From assembly GCF_000155675.2 (NCBI RefSeq), contig NC_020911.1:2656501-2720500 (forward strand): a stretch of DNA of 64,000 nucleotides, written 5' to 3'. Under the pieces are notes generated by a model, which was not told the origin of the DNA, did no database searches, and saw only the letters and a list, made by a program, of their open reading frames with translations. Of this stretch, positions 28,735 to 37,260 are shown piece by piece. Source of the stretch: Octadecabacter antarcticus 307 (GTDB lineage Bacteria; Pseudomonadota; Alphaproteobacteria; Rhodobacterales; Rhodobacteraceae). The number at the start of each line of letters is the position of its first letter. Positions within the stretch are counted from its first letter, which is position 1. A program made the translations under genes and the position numbers.

Positions 28735-29376
28735 TCACACTACGCTATTTTTTGTGGTTTGCTGTTCGTGCCTCTCCAAGAAGGCCTCTGCGCTGAGATC
28801 GCGAAAATCAGCTAACGCCTCTCGCAGACGCTCATGGGGCCAGTCCCACCATGCCAATTCGATCATTCTTTCCGCGATGCCCGCTGCATAACGTGTGCGC
28901 AGCGGGACGGCAGGGATTCCAGCGACAATCGTGTAGGGTTCTACATCTTTCGTCACAATGGCACCGCCCGCCACGACTGCACCATGACCGATGGTGACAT
29001 CTGGTCGCACCTGCGCCCCATGACCCAGCCATGTATCATGCCCAATCATTGTGCGCCGTGTCCGTCTGTGTTCGAACCAAGCCGCATCGTGAGTTGCATC
29101 GTCAAAGTAGTCGGGTGACCGATAGTGAAAATGATGCAGGCTGGCCTTTTCCATGGGGTGATCAGTCGCACCGACTCGGACAAAGGCTGCGATATTAGAG
29201 AATTTGCCCACGGTGGCATTGGCAATGTCGGCGTAGCGGTCGCAGTAAGAATAGTCGCCCACGTGGCAGTGGGCCAAACGACTGCCGCGCCCAATCTCGA
29301 CATATCGGCCAAAAGTGGCATCTGTTACCTCACAATCGGGGTGAATGAATGGCACATCAGCTTTGAGACGTGTCAT
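28735..29376 (-). CDS. Phosphonate-locus hexapeptide-repeat acyltransferase
   Basis: A 213-residue left-handed beta-helix protein of the transferase type often found with phn genes. The hexapeptide pattern runs through VGDYSYCDRYADIANATVGKFSNIAAFVRVG and the second half has TMIGHDTWLGHGAQVRPDVTIGHGAVVAGGAIVTKDV, the catalytic region of this family. It overlaps phnE by one base (TGATG-type). The substrate is unknown; N-acetylation of an aminophosphonate is possible by analogy with PhnO, but that is not shown. Confidence 0.85.
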   Translation of the reverse strand: MTRLKADVPFIHPDCEVTDATFGRYVEIGRGSRLAHCHVGDYSYCDRYADIANATVGKFSNIAAFVRVGATDHPMEKASLHHFHYRSPDYFDDATHDAAWFEHRRTRRTMIGHDTWLGHGAQVRPDVTIGHGAVVAGGAIVTKDVEPYTIVAGIPAVPLRTRYAAGIAERMIELAWWDWPHERLREALADFRDLSAEAFLERHEQQTTKNSVV

Positions 29377-30674
29377 CAGTGCCCGCCCTCATCGCCTTTG
29401 ATCAGCTTGCGTCGCAACCATCCCGACAGCGTATCCATCGACATAACCAACAAGATAATCAGAACAATATAATAGCTGACTTCTTCCCAATCTTTTTGCG
29501 TCGCAATGGCCTGTGTCAGCAGCAACCCGATGCCCCCGCCAGTAATTGCACCGATGATGGTGGCAGATCTGGTATTGGATTCAAAATAGTAGAGAACCTG
29601 ACTCAAAAGCACTGGCGTGAGTTGAGGGATGACGCCAAAGCGGTAACGCTGCAATGGCTTGGCCCCCGTCGACGCCACGCCTTCAATCTGCTTGTCATCG
29701 ACGTTTTCCAAAGCCTCCGAAAACATCTTTCCAAATGATCCTGTGTCGGTCAGCAGCATCGCAAATGCGCCTGTCAATGGGCCTGGGCCAAAAGCGCGGC
29801 TTAACACGATGGTCCATATCAGCCCATCAACGCCGCGCAGGAAATCAAATACGCGCCGCGCCACAAAGCGCAGCGATCCCAACGGCGTGAAATTACGTGC
29901 AGCCAAAAACGCCAGCGGCAGTGCGATGATTGCCGCACCAAAGGTTCCTAGAAACGCCATCAGCAATGTCTCGAACAACGCCCAAGCCACATCGCCATGC
30001 CGCCACATCGTGTTTGTCCAAAAATCTTCCATAATGGCGCCTGCCTCACCGCTAAAAGCGTGTGACAAAAGCTGGCCTGCGCCCATCCCATAGTAGGAAC
30101 TGTCGAGCGTGAAAAAGAACAACTCCCAGCCATAATTGTATTTAAACACTTCGGCACGGGACCGTGTGATGGTCAGACGACCGGCGTCAGTGGCAATCAT
30201 TACGCGGTTTTTGGAGGCGCTGATAAAATCAGGCAGATCACCGACAGGAAAAACCGCGTTGACCCCGTCATCGCCCGGTCGCGCGGTCACAAGCCCGTAG
30301 CCCGGAATCTCATAGCGCACCTGAGGCCCCAATGTAATCAAGTGGCCTTGGCCCAAATCGACCGTTGTGACTTCGCCAAGCGTCACCCAATTGGGTGCCA
30401 TGCCTTCAGGATACTGCGCTTTGCGCTCGCCCTCTATAGACAGGGCAACAGACCCATCGCGGTTATCTTGGGCAACATGTGTTTTGTAACTGTAAGTATC
30501 GGAAACCAGTGTGCGGGCATTGTTTAAATTGATCCGATCACCCAGCCCCGCCATGTCAAAGGACACAAAAATATAAGCAAAATAGGCCAAAATGACCACA
30601 GGAGCCGCCATCGTCGTGATCTTTTTGCGGCTGAACTGCGCCACAGTCCGCGCGTGAACGGTTGTCGTGGTCAT
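29376..30674 (-). CDS. phnE: PhnE, phosphonate ABC transporter permease (second subunit)
   Basis: A 432-residue permease. After one N-terminal membrane segment comes a long periplasmic part (about residues 45-190), then five to six segments with the binding-protein-dependent transport motif EALENVDDKQIEGVASTGAKPLQRYRFGVIPQ. It is longer than the other PhnE because of the periplasmic domain, as is normal for the second permease of this pair. It starts inside the stop of the first permease gene. Confidence 0.9.
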   Translation of the reverse strand: MTTTTVHARTVAQFSRKKITTMAAPVVILAYFAYIFVSFDMAGLGDRINLNNARTLVSDTYSYKTHVAQDNRDGSVALSIEGERKAQYPEGMAPNWVTLGEVTTVDLGQGHLITLGPQVRYEIPGYGLVTARPGDDGVNAVFPVGDLPDFISASKNRVMIATDAGRLTITRSRAEVFKYNYGWELFFFTLDSSYYGMGAGQLLSHAFSGEAGAIMEDFWTNTMWRHGDVAWALFETLLMAFLGTFGAAIIALPLAFLAARNFTPLGSLRFVARRVFDFLRGVDGLIWTIVLSRAFGPGPLTGAFAMLLTDTGSFGKMFSEALENVDDKQIEGVASTGAKPLQRYRFGVIPQLTPVLLSQVLYYFESNTRSATIIGAITGGGIGLLLTQAIATQKDWEEVSYYIVLIILLVMSMDTLSGWLRRKLIKGDEGGH

Positions 30675-31555
30675 AACGTTACCTCTGCACTCGAATTGCC
30701 ATGGGTCAGGCGTTTGCGCATTATGCTCGACAGCTGATCAACAACGACGATGGTCAAAAACAGCAATATGAAGATTGCCGCGGCCTCATCATATTTCCCG
30801 ACACCCCAACTCATGGTGTTGCGCAGGTCGTAACCAATGCCACCCGCGCCAACAAAGCCAAGAATTGCTGAGGCGCGGATGTTAATCTCGAACCGCAAAA
30901 GCGCATAACTGAGATAGTTCGGGGCCACCTGAGGGATGACACCCAGCCACATCCGCTGGGTCCAGCTTGCTCCAACCGACGCGAGCCCCTCAACTGGTTT
31001 AAGCGACGCGTTCTCGTTGACCTCAGAAAATAGCTTGCCCAAGGCCCCAACCGTATGCAGCGCAATTGCGATCATCGCCGGCACCGGGCCGCCACCAAGC
31101 ATGAAAATTAACACAAGAGCGATCACAATTTCAGGGACCGCGCGCAAGACATCAAGAATACGTCGCAGTGGCCCCACAAGCATCGGCACCGGAGCAAAGC
31201 CACGCGTCACAAGCAGCGACATGAAAAGCCCAAGAACCGCCCCCAGAAGGGTGGAGGCTGCAGCAATATTAATGGTCTCAATCAGGGATGGCAGATATTT
31301 CACCAAGTAGCCTGGCATCAGTTGAACACGCTCGATCGCTTCACCCAACATAGCTTCAGGGAAATCAAAGACATTCCCGATACCATCCCAGAAACCACCG
31401 GCGTTGCGGCTGTCAGCAGTGTAAAAGCCAGCCCCGAGGAGAGCCAGAAACAACACTAACATGATGAAATTCATCAGTCGTTTGGCTTTGACTTGCGCAA
31501 GATATGCTGTGCTCAAATCAGCAACGTTTGCATAATTCTCTGTTTGGTCTACCAT
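30671..31555 (-). CDS. phnE: PhnE, phosphonate ABC transporter permease (first subunit)
   Basis: A 294-residue inner-membrane permease with about six membrane segments and the EAA-type loop SEVNENASLKPVEGLASVGASWTQRMWLGVIPQ that contacts PhnC. It lies between phnD and the second permease, with which it overlaps by four bases. Confidence 0.9.
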   Translation of the reverse strand: MVDQTENYANVADLSTAYLAQVKAKRLMNFIMLVLFLALLGAGFYTADSRNAGGFWDGIGNVFDFPEAMLGEAIERVQLMPGYLVKYLPSLIETINIAAASTLLGAVLGLFMSLLVTRGFAPVPMLVGPLRRILDVLRAVPEIVIALVLIFMLGGGPVPAMIAIALHTVGALGKLFSEVNENASLKPVEGLASVGASWTQRMWLGVIPQVAPNYLSYALLRFEINIRASAILGFVGAGGIGYDLRNTMSWGVGKYDEAAAIFILLFLTIVVVDQLSSIMRKRLTHGNSSAEVTL

Positions 31556-31627
31556 GTTTTGCCCCCAAAACTAAATTGCTGGCCCCAGAAGCTCTGGGAC
31601 CAGCAGAAGATTTTTAAACCGGTTCGC

Positions 31628-32536
31628 TTAATTGGATTTTGCCAGACGGGCAGCGACGATAGATGTGTAGGCGTCGTGGGTGATCGGATCAAAACCCGTC
31701 ACTTCACCGCCCGCGATGGCTGTCGCACACTCCGGATCAGTTTCGCCCATTGTGTCGATGATGCCCGTCACAGTCGCGCGCACATCCTCAGGCAGCGCGT
31801 TGCGCAGAACCACTGGCTCACCCGGGATCAACCTGGAACGCCAGATTTCAGTCAGATCGTTCATGTCGACCAGACCTGCATCAACAGCCTTGCGCAGTGC
31901 GCCAAAGGTATACCCGTCTTCCCAGTTGCCTTGACCATCGGTCCAAGTCACACCGCCATCAACGTCACCATTATTTACAGCAACGATTGTCTGTTCATGA
32001 CCACCAGTAAAGCGAACTTCACCAAAGTAATCGCCGCTTTCCATTGTAGCACTGATCAGGGCCGGAATTTCCACAGAGGGGATCAGGTAGCCAGACGTGG
32101 AGTTTGGATCACCAAACCCAAAGACCTTGTCTTGCATGCCTTCGAGAGACGTCACGCCACTATCAGCACGCGCAAAACCGATAGAATAATAGCCCGTGGA
32201 ACCATCTGCATTTATTTTCACAAGAATTGGAGAAACGGCTTCTGGGTCAGCGATATAGACAGCCGCGTAAGACGACGGACCCATCAACGACAAATCAATT
32301 GTGCCGCCCAGCAAACCTTGAATAACACCGTTGTAATCAGCGGGCGCAAACAGTCTTGTCGGCACGCCAAGTGCGTCTTCGACGGCGATGCGCAGGCATT
32401 CATTACTGTTCATCCGATCTTGGGCGTTTTCGCCGCCTAAAATTCCAATGCGAAATTCGCTGATCGCATGAGCGTCAGCAAAGGCCGCGCTCGACATGGC
32501 AGTCGTCATAAGTGCAAGTGCGATGATCTTTTTCAT
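31628..32536 (-). CDS. phnD: PhnD, phosphonate-binding periplasmic protein
   Basis: A 302-residue solute-binding protein with a Sec signal peptide (KKIIALALMTTAMSSAAFADA). Start 32536 was chosen because it gives the signal peptide and is preceded by AGAGAGA. Family features are FRIGILGGENAQDRM, GTIDLSLMGPSSYAAVY and FGFGDPNSTSGYLIPS, where the phosphonate oxygens are held. Placed between phnC and the permeases. Confidence 0.92.
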   Translation of the reverse strand: MKKIIALALMTTAMSSAAFADAHAISEFRIGILGGENAQDRMNSNECLRIAVEDALGVPTRLFAPADYNGVIQGLLGGTIDLSLMGPSSYAAVYIADPEAVSPILVKINADGSTGYYSIGFARADSGVTSLEGMQDKVFGFGDPNSTSGYLIPSVEIPALISATMESGDYFGEVRFTGGHEQTIVAVNNGDVDGGVTWTDGQGNWEDGYTFGALRKAVDAGLVDMNDLTEIWRSRLIPGEPVVLRNALPEDVRATVTGIIDTMGETDPECATAIAGGEVTGFDPITHDAYTSIVAARLAKSN

Positions 32537-32598
32537 CTGTGATCTCTCTTTGATTAAGAAGCGCCCCATCATGGCGCGCAAGATAAAAGGACGAGCGG

Positions 32599-33417
32599 TT
32601 ATTGTGCAGCGATGTCAGCCAGCATTTTTGGGGCTGCTTCAGCTGTTTCAATTTGGGTTGAGGTTGTGGCTTCGGAAAAGCTGGCATCCGCGCCGTAGAT
32701 ATCACGGGCGGTACCGGTAGTGAGTTGCTCTGGCGTGCCATCAAACACGATCATGCCATCGCGCATCCCGATGACCCGGTCACAGTAGCGGCGCGCGGTA
32801 TCAAGTGTGTGCAGGTTGGCGATCACCATCCGGCCGTCTTGCTCGTGAATGTCGCGCAAAGATTGCATGACGACCTGTGCATTCATGGGATCAAGCGAAG
32901 CGATTGGCTCATCCGCGAGGATGATCCGCGGGTCCTGCATCAAGGCGCGCGCGATGGCGACGCGCTGTTGTTGACCACCGGACAGGGCTTCAGCGCGTTT
33001 TGGCGCGTGCTCGGCCATACCCAACCGCTCAAGAATATCTATAGCCCTATGGATGTCACCGTCAGGGTAAAGATTGAACATCGTAGAAAGTGTGGACCGT
33101 CGGTTCAGTGTTCCGTGCAACACGTTCGACACAACGTCCATTCGCGGCACTAGATTGAACTGCTGAAAGATCATCGCACATTGAGATTGCCAATTGCGCT
33201 TCGCAGTACCGCGAAGTGCAGTGACATCTAGCCCATCAAACGTGATCACCCCCGACGTTGCATCGGTCAGCCTGTTCAGCATCCGCAAGAGCGTGGATTT
33301 ACCAGCGCCGGACCGTCCGATAATCCCGATCATCATCGGTTGATCAACCGTAAAACTCGCCGCATGAACAGCAGTGTTTGCACCAAATGTCTTGGTAATA
33401 TTTTCTAGTCGCAGCAT
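32599..33417 (-). CDS. phnC: PhnC, phosphonate ABC transporter ATPase
   Basis: A 272-residue ATPase: Walker [10 protein letters not shown], signature [19 protein letters not shown] and Walker [13 protein letters not shown]. The C-terminus is about 20 residues longer than usual, ending [19 protein letters not shown]. First gene of the phnC-D-E-E-transferase run. Confidence 0.92.
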   Translation of the reverse strand: MLRLENITKTFGANTAVHAASFTVDQPMMIGIIGRSGAGKSTLLRMLNRLTDATSGVITFDGLDVTALRGTAKRNWQSQCAMIFQQFNLVPRMDVVSNVLHGTLNRRSTLSTMFNLYPDGDIHRAIDILERLGMAEHAPKRAEALSGGQQQRVAIARALMQDPRIILADEPIASLDPMNAQVVMQSLRDIHEQDGRMVIANLHTLDTARRYCDRVIGMRDGMIVFDGTPEQLTTGTARDIYGADASFSEATTSTQIETAEAAPKMLADIAAQ

Positions 33418-33697
33418 GTATCACCCCCAGTGTTGAGGATCGTATAGGCATGCGATGTTTCATATTTGTGTCGGCTTTATAAAACTTTTGTAACTAGATG
33501 AGTTGCAAGGCAAACCAGATTCCTTGAAAGGCGTTGGCTTGCTTGGCCGTGTAATCATCTCGGCTCCACAGATTCTTACAAGTTGAGAAAATCGTAAAAA
33601 TTACATCTTAAATAAGCGCGGGTGTGGATGCCCCGGGCCTGAGTTGAGTATCGGTCGGTCTTGGAACTACTGATCAGGTGCAGTCAGGTGTCCGGCC
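33418..33697. promoter_or_regulatory. phnC promoter region
   Basis: A 280-bp spacer. It contains TAACTAGATGAGTTGCAA at 33491-33508, sharing AACTAGATRA with the phnG-phnF spacer and thus a candidate PhnF site. I could not see a clean Pho box. The right end runs into the IS5 terminal repeat. Confidence 0.4.
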
Positions 33698-33891
33698 GGC
33701 TTTGTTGCGTAAATCGGCTTGAGGGTGGACTTCCCCTTACCCTGGACGGATTTAACCTACAGCCACTGTTTTGGGAATGCCAAGAGCGGTAAAACCATTG
33801 AGGATGGCGTCGCGGATTTGAATCTCCGCAACCTGCCGATCGAAGTCCCGCGCGACAAGTCGCTGACCGAGTAGTTTCACACAATGCATCC

Positions 33892-33931
33892 GCTGCCAGG
33901 CAGGGTATTGCGCAGCAATGCCCGAGAGGGC
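33892..33931 (+). repeat. Palindromic mini-insertion, copy 11
   Basis: CGCTGCCAGGCAG, stem ATTGCGCAGCAAT, end CCGAGAGGG. Just before the codons for MHCVKLLGQ of the IS5 transposase. Confidence 0.9.
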
Positions 33932-34203
33932 TTGTCTCAACGCGGCTCCGGCGGTGGTATCCGCTCAAGCGACGCCATTGAGCGCAGCCGAGATCCTTTG
34001 AGGACTGTACGGCGTCGTTTCGGGCTCTGGCCCCCAGCGTATCAGGCTTCCATAGCTTGGCATTCTTGCGTGGCGGTATGACAGCACGGGCATTGCGGGC
34101 CGCAATTGCTTCATGACATTTGTGGGGTGACGGGCGTCTTGGAATTGATCCAGTGGATCAATTCAGCCCAGAACGGGCGACGCCCCGGGGCATATGCCCC
34201 ATC

Positions 34204-34240
34204 CATTGCCCGGCAATGCATGTTTACATGCACGAGTGGG
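34204..34240 (+). repeat. Palindromic mini-insertion, copy 12
   Basis: CATTGCCCGGCAA, stem TGCATG-TTTA-CATGCA, end CGAGTGGG, after the codons for VSA of the IS5 transposase. Confidence 0.9.
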
Positions 34241-34332
34241 CGCTGAAACGCTGCAGATCATCTGATCTGGTGCGATCTGACCGAGAAGGTTGGGCAACAT
34301 GGACGGGTCCCCAATGCTGCTACTGATCATGT

Positions 34333-34372
34333 CCCTCCCGGCAGATTGCTTTGCAATCGCCTGACGGCAATG
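34333..34372 (-). repeat. Palindromic mini-insertion, copy 13
   Basis: CCCTCCCGGCAGATTGC and its complement GCAATCGCCTGACGGCAATG. The ends are slightly diverged. Lies after the EIRAV codons of IS5. Confidence 0.85.
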
Positions 34373-34408
34373 GACGGCGCGTATCTCCAACGTTTCTTCA
34401 TCAATGCC

Positions 34409-34422
34409 CCTGCCGGGCAAGG
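34409..34422 (-). repeat. Collapsed hairpin element (14 nt)
   Basis: CCTTGCCCGGCAGG on the minus strand sits exactly between the codons for HI and GID of the IS5 transposase, adding 14 nt. The central hairpin and the CCCTCTCG end are gone. Confidence 0.65.
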
Positions 34423-34460
34423 AATATGCATCTTGCGCCACAGCCGATGTTTCGCGCCAC

Positions 34461-34500
34461 CCTTTGCCCAACAACACATGCTTGCATGTGTGAGTGGAGG
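34461..34500 (+). repeat. Palindromic mini-insertion, copy 14
   Basis: CCTTTGCCCAACA, stem AACACATG-CT-TGCATGTGT, end GAGTGGAGG. Diverged ends but an intact stem. Confidence 0.8.
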
Positions 34501-34518
34501 GCTTGCGTGCGTTCCACT

Positions 34519-34559
34519 TATTACCCGGCAGGGTTATGCATAGCATGATCCCGAGAGGG
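34519..34559 (+). repeat. Palindromic mini-insertion, copy 15
   Basis: TATTACCCGGCAG, stem GGTTATGCATAGCATGATCC, end CGAGAGGG. Next to WNARK of the IS5 transposase. Confidence 0.85.
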
Positions 34560-34572
34560 CACCTTCGCCCTC

Positions 34573-34613
34573 CACTGCCCGGCAAGCGCATCCGCAGGAT
34601 GCTGCCGAGAGGG
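34573..34613 (+). repeat. Palindromic mini-insertion, copy 16
   Basis: CACTGCCCGGCAA, stem AGCGCATCC-GC-AGGATGCT, end CCGAGAGGG. Only 13 bp from copy 15. Confidence 0.9.
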
Positions 34614-34634
34614 GGCTTTGATGCCGGTACTGTC

Positions 34635-34674
34635 CGTTGCCCGGCAGGGTATTGCGCAGCAATGCACGAGAGGG
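34635..34674 (+). repeat. Palindromic mini-insertion, copy 17
   Basis: CGTTGCCCGGCAG, stem ATTGCGCAGCAAT, end ACGAGAGGG. Directly before the DSTGIK codons. Confidence 0.9.
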
Positions 34675-34908
34675 GGTAAGGAGATTTAACGGGCCTTTTG
34701 AGCCCTGATACGGGATGGCACCCGACAGCGTTTTCTGACGCCGACATAACGTGCTGAAATCTGGAACCTCCCAGTTAAGGTCGACCAACTTCAACAGACT
34801 TTCCACAAAGCCTGTCGCCTGCCTCAACAGCATTTCAAACAGCACTTTCAACGTAAGACAGGCTTGATCGCAGCATCACTGTCGCGTGGCTGACGGCCCG
34901 GTTTGCCC

Positions 34909-34946
34909 CCCTCTCGTCGCTGCAAAGCAGCGACTGCCGGGCAGTG
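34909..34946 (-). repeat. Palindromic mini-insertion, copy 18
   Basis: CCCTCTCG, stem GTCGCTGC-AAA-GCAGCGAC, end TGCCGGGCAGTG. In the N-terminal part of the IS5 transposase. Confidence 0.9.
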
Positions 34947-35259
34947 GTCGGTGCAGCTTTCCACGTGACCTCTGGGTTAAACCAAATGGTCAGAGACCCG
35001 CGTTGCTTCAGGGCCTTGTTATACTCAGGCCAGTTCCATGTGCAGTAAATCGGGGGGATAGGTTTGCTCATAAACACAAGCTACCATGCTGGATTCACAA
35101 CATGAATCCCAAATACATGACTATTTGTGCAACAAAGCCCGTTGACACGCAGTCGTTCATCCCGCAGCATATGACCTCGTTTGCGGCGTTGGCCAGTCAC
35201 CCATTCAAAACATACCCCGATGATTTTCATCGATCAACATTTACACAAGTCTCTTGACG

Positions 35260-35766
35260 TCAAGAATTTGCGATACCCACTAATTTTCTGATCTTTGCCA
35301 GACGTTCCATGCTTTCGGGCGACCAAGTATCTTCAAAATCATAAAACACCTCAGCCCTTCGGTCTTTCTTTGGAAGAAGGACCCATGGCTGTTTTGAGCA
35401 CATGAAAATATGTATATCTGGCGGAAATTGGTCTGGATCGTCAAGCGTACCAACGCGGACGAACCGGATATGCTTTCGTAGACCACCCATATTATAGTTG
35501 CTCCACACTGCGACTTTGCATTTGGAACATCTAGTAATATCTTGGCCAGTGCCACTGGGGGTGGGAACGGTAATCTCTTCGATTTCGCCCGCAGTCAGTT
35601 CCACACGATCAGCTTCGAAAAGGGCATTCACAGCGAAGGCAGAACCAGAGTTCTTCTGACAACCCCGGCAGTGGCAACCATGAACAATCATTGGCTCAGA
35701 CGTCACATGATATCGCACATCGCCACATGTGCAGCCGCCCGCTCTGGTCTGGTTTCTCGAGTCCAT
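35260..35766 (-). CDS. GFA (glutathione-dependent formaldehyde-activating) family protein
   Basis: A 168-residue zinc protein of the GFA/CENP-V fold. Zinc ligands are seen in GGCTCGDVRYHV, HCRGCQKNSGSAF and CSKCKVAVWSNY. Family members bind a glutathione adduct, but most, probably including this one, have unknown substrates. Stands alone after the IS5 element. Confidence 0.85.
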   Translation of the reverse strand: MDSRNQTRAGGCTCGDVRYHVTSEPMIVHGCHCRGCQKNSGSAFAVNALFEADRVELTAGEIEEITVPTPSGTGQDITRCSKCKVAVWSNYNMGGLRKHIRFVRVGTLDDPDQFPPDIHIFMCSKQPWVLLPKKDRRAEVFYDFEDTWSPESMERLAKIRKLVGIANS

Positions 35767-35974
35767 AATGCCCTCATTCGCTGTTTCATTTTGACCTAAA
35801 GTTGCGCGCTGCAGGAGCGCAATAACTGCCCTTCAGCGATAAAGAAAAGCCACCTAATTTCGTCTGATGGATCAGTTTTGTCGCTAGAAGCGCAATTCAG
35901 TTATAGGCGACAATGCAGAACTAATTTGAACTATCATTGCGGCTACCTTGTAAACTTGAGTTGAGCTTCAGCCG
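35767..35974. other. Short spacer
   Basis: Upstream region of the GFA gene and downstream region of the OsmC-like gene; no gene or repeat seen. Confidence 0.4.
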
Positions 35975-36490
35975 TCAAGCAATCATTATTTCCAGCGTCG
36001 AAGGCGTCGCATCGCGACAGCCATCGGCCACGGGAGAGTGTTTTACCGCATATTCGACGATCTCGCGTAGAACTTGTTCGTCAACTCCGGCAGCACCAAT
36101 CGAAACCCGAGTTCGGATGCTTAAAGAACCAGCGCGGACTGACTTATCTATTCCGAATAGGCCACGGTCGTCGTCAACGCTGTCCATAATGACCTCAAGC
36201 GCGTCCAAGGCTATGCCTAACTCTGCGGCGCGCAACGCAATTCTAGTGGCGTCGCAGCTTGCAATAGCCGCACGTGCTAGCCAGCCTGGTGAAGGAGCAG
36301 TGCCGCCGCCACCGACAGCTTGGGGCATATCTGTTACGATCGATTGGCCATCCGGCCCAGTAGCCCGGCACCGAAGGCCTTCTTCCATAACCGCAGTGAC
36401 CGGTGGGCTCGTGCTTTTTGCGTCATGTGGATTCTCTTTAAGATAGGCAATCACGTCATTCACAGAATTCTGGATATGTTCGACAGACAT
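35975..36490 (-). CDS. OsmC/Ohr family protein
   Basis: A 171-residue protein with the OsmC-like core: GPDGQSIVTDMPQAVGGGGTAPSPGWLARAAIASCDATRIALRAAELGIALDALEV. One conserved Cys (ASCDATR) lies on the central helix. The partner Cys of the canonical peroxidatic pair is not obvious (the C-terminal GCRD may serve), so peroxide reduction is uncertain. Start 36490 (MSVEHIQ) is preceded by AAGGAAA. It follows the periplasmic protein gene by 38 bp, probably as one operon. Confidence 0.75.
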   Translation of the reverse strand: MSVEHIQNSVNDVIAYLKENPHDAKSTSPPVTAVMEEGLRCRATGPDGQSIVTDMPQAVGGGGTAPSPGWLARAAIASCDATRIALRAAELGIALDALEVIMDSVDDDRGLFGIDKSVRAGSLSIRTRVSIGAAGVDEQVLREIVEYAVKHSPVADGCRDATPSTLEIMIA

Positions 36491-36528
36491 TACTTTTCCT
36501 TTCCTTAATCGTTTGATCAATTCGGAAC

Positions 36529-37080
36529 TTATTTGGCTTCGAGCGGCATCATAACATGGGCAAGCGGTGTCTCGCCCCACATAACATAAGGACCACCAGC
36601 GAACGGGTCGCGCGGTAGGTCGGCAAGCATGTCCATGTTTGGGAACAACATCATTATGTGCGGGCCGTCCTGCACCCAAACGCCGCCGTCGTTGGGATCT
36701 GTCGCCATTGGATTGTCGTTGTTCACCATTGCGTCCCCCTGAAGCATGTAGGAAACGCCGATTACATCAGTGGAAAATTCTGTTCCTGCCCCAACGGCAG
36801 CCATCCATTTCATCCACACGGCATCGTTGCACATTGGATGCTCGTCGCTAGGGATCAGGCCAACTCCAGGAAGGCAGACCCAGCCATTCGAACCGTTGCG
36901 CAGCACTGTGCCATCCACATCCATAATCGTGGCCTCGGCGGAAATATCCGAGGGTGCCGCTGACTCAGCGCGAGCGATCTTGTCGTCAACACTTTCGGCA
37001 AGGCTTACATTGGAAATTAAGGACACTGCCAGCGCCCCGAGGCATGTGGTTCTGTTCACTCGTTTGAAAAAATGGTTCAA
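36529..37080 (-). CDS. Exported protein of unknown function
   Basis: A 183-residue protein with a signal peptide (N-terminal KRVNRTTCLGALAVSLISNVSLAES). The mature part is acidic, with NGSNGWVCLPGVGLIPSDEHPMCND and a methionine-rich PHIMMLFPNMDMLADLPRDPF and PYVMWGETPLAHVMMPL. I do not recognise the family. It probably shares a transcript with the OsmC-like gene and is divergent from a LysR regulator (180 bp apart), which may control both. Confidence 0.7.
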   Translation of the reverse strand: MNHFFKRVNRTTCLGALAVSLISNVSLAESVDDKIARAESAAPSDISAEATIMDVDGTVLRNGSNGWVCLPGVGLIPSDEHPMCNDAVWMKWMAAVGAGTEFSTDVIGVSYMLQGDAMVNNDNPMATDPNDGGVWVQDGPHIMMLFPNMDMLADLPRDPFAGGPYVMWGETPLAHVMMPLEAK

Positions 37081-37260
37081 ATAGTCATCTCCTTCAATAG
37101 GTTTTCGGCTACCATCATGGAGCGCTGAAGCCGCGATTAGCTCTCTAGCGATAGGAACCGGACTTTTTCCTTGCTAAGATTGTCACACCAGACAACGCTT
37201 GTGGGAATTCGGGAAAAATCGGAAACCGTTTTGCAAAAATGCACATGGAGGGGAAGTTAG

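Larger units (their letters stand above)
33752..35071 (-). pseudogene. IS5-family transposase, interrupted at nine points
   Basis: Reads MSKPIPPIYCTWNWPEYNKAL, GSLTIWFNPEVTWKAAPT | TGFVESLLKLVDLNWEVPDFSTL, PYQGSKGPLNLL | DSTGIK | EGEG | WNARK | the piece before KMHI | GIDEETLEIRAV | SSSIGDPSMLPNLLGQIAPDQ, SVSA | DGAY-like piece | MHCVKLLGQRLVARDFDRQVAEIQIRDAILNGFTALGIP, where each bar is a hairpin element. Several of these shift the frame. The first catalytic Asp (DSTGIK) is flanked by elements on both sides. Confidence 0.85.
33698..35139 (-). mobile_element. IS5-family element loaded with nine hairpin elements
   Basis: Ends GGCTTTGTTGCG (33698) and GCAACAAAGCC (35129-35139) are inverted repeats. 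A normal element of this kind is about 1.05 kb; this one is 1.44 kb, and the excess is almost entirely hairpin elements at 33892, 34204, 34333, 34409 (collapsed), 34461, 34519, 34573, 34635 and 34909. The surrounding transposase can still be read piece by piece, which shows that the hairpins came in after the IS. Confidence 0.85.

Noticed and set aside
34204..34946. Dense repeats in the IS5 copy could suggest a CRISPR array
   Set aside because: Repeats are of both orientations and unequal spacing, and the sequence between them is continuous transposase coding sequence, not spacers. No cas genes are present.
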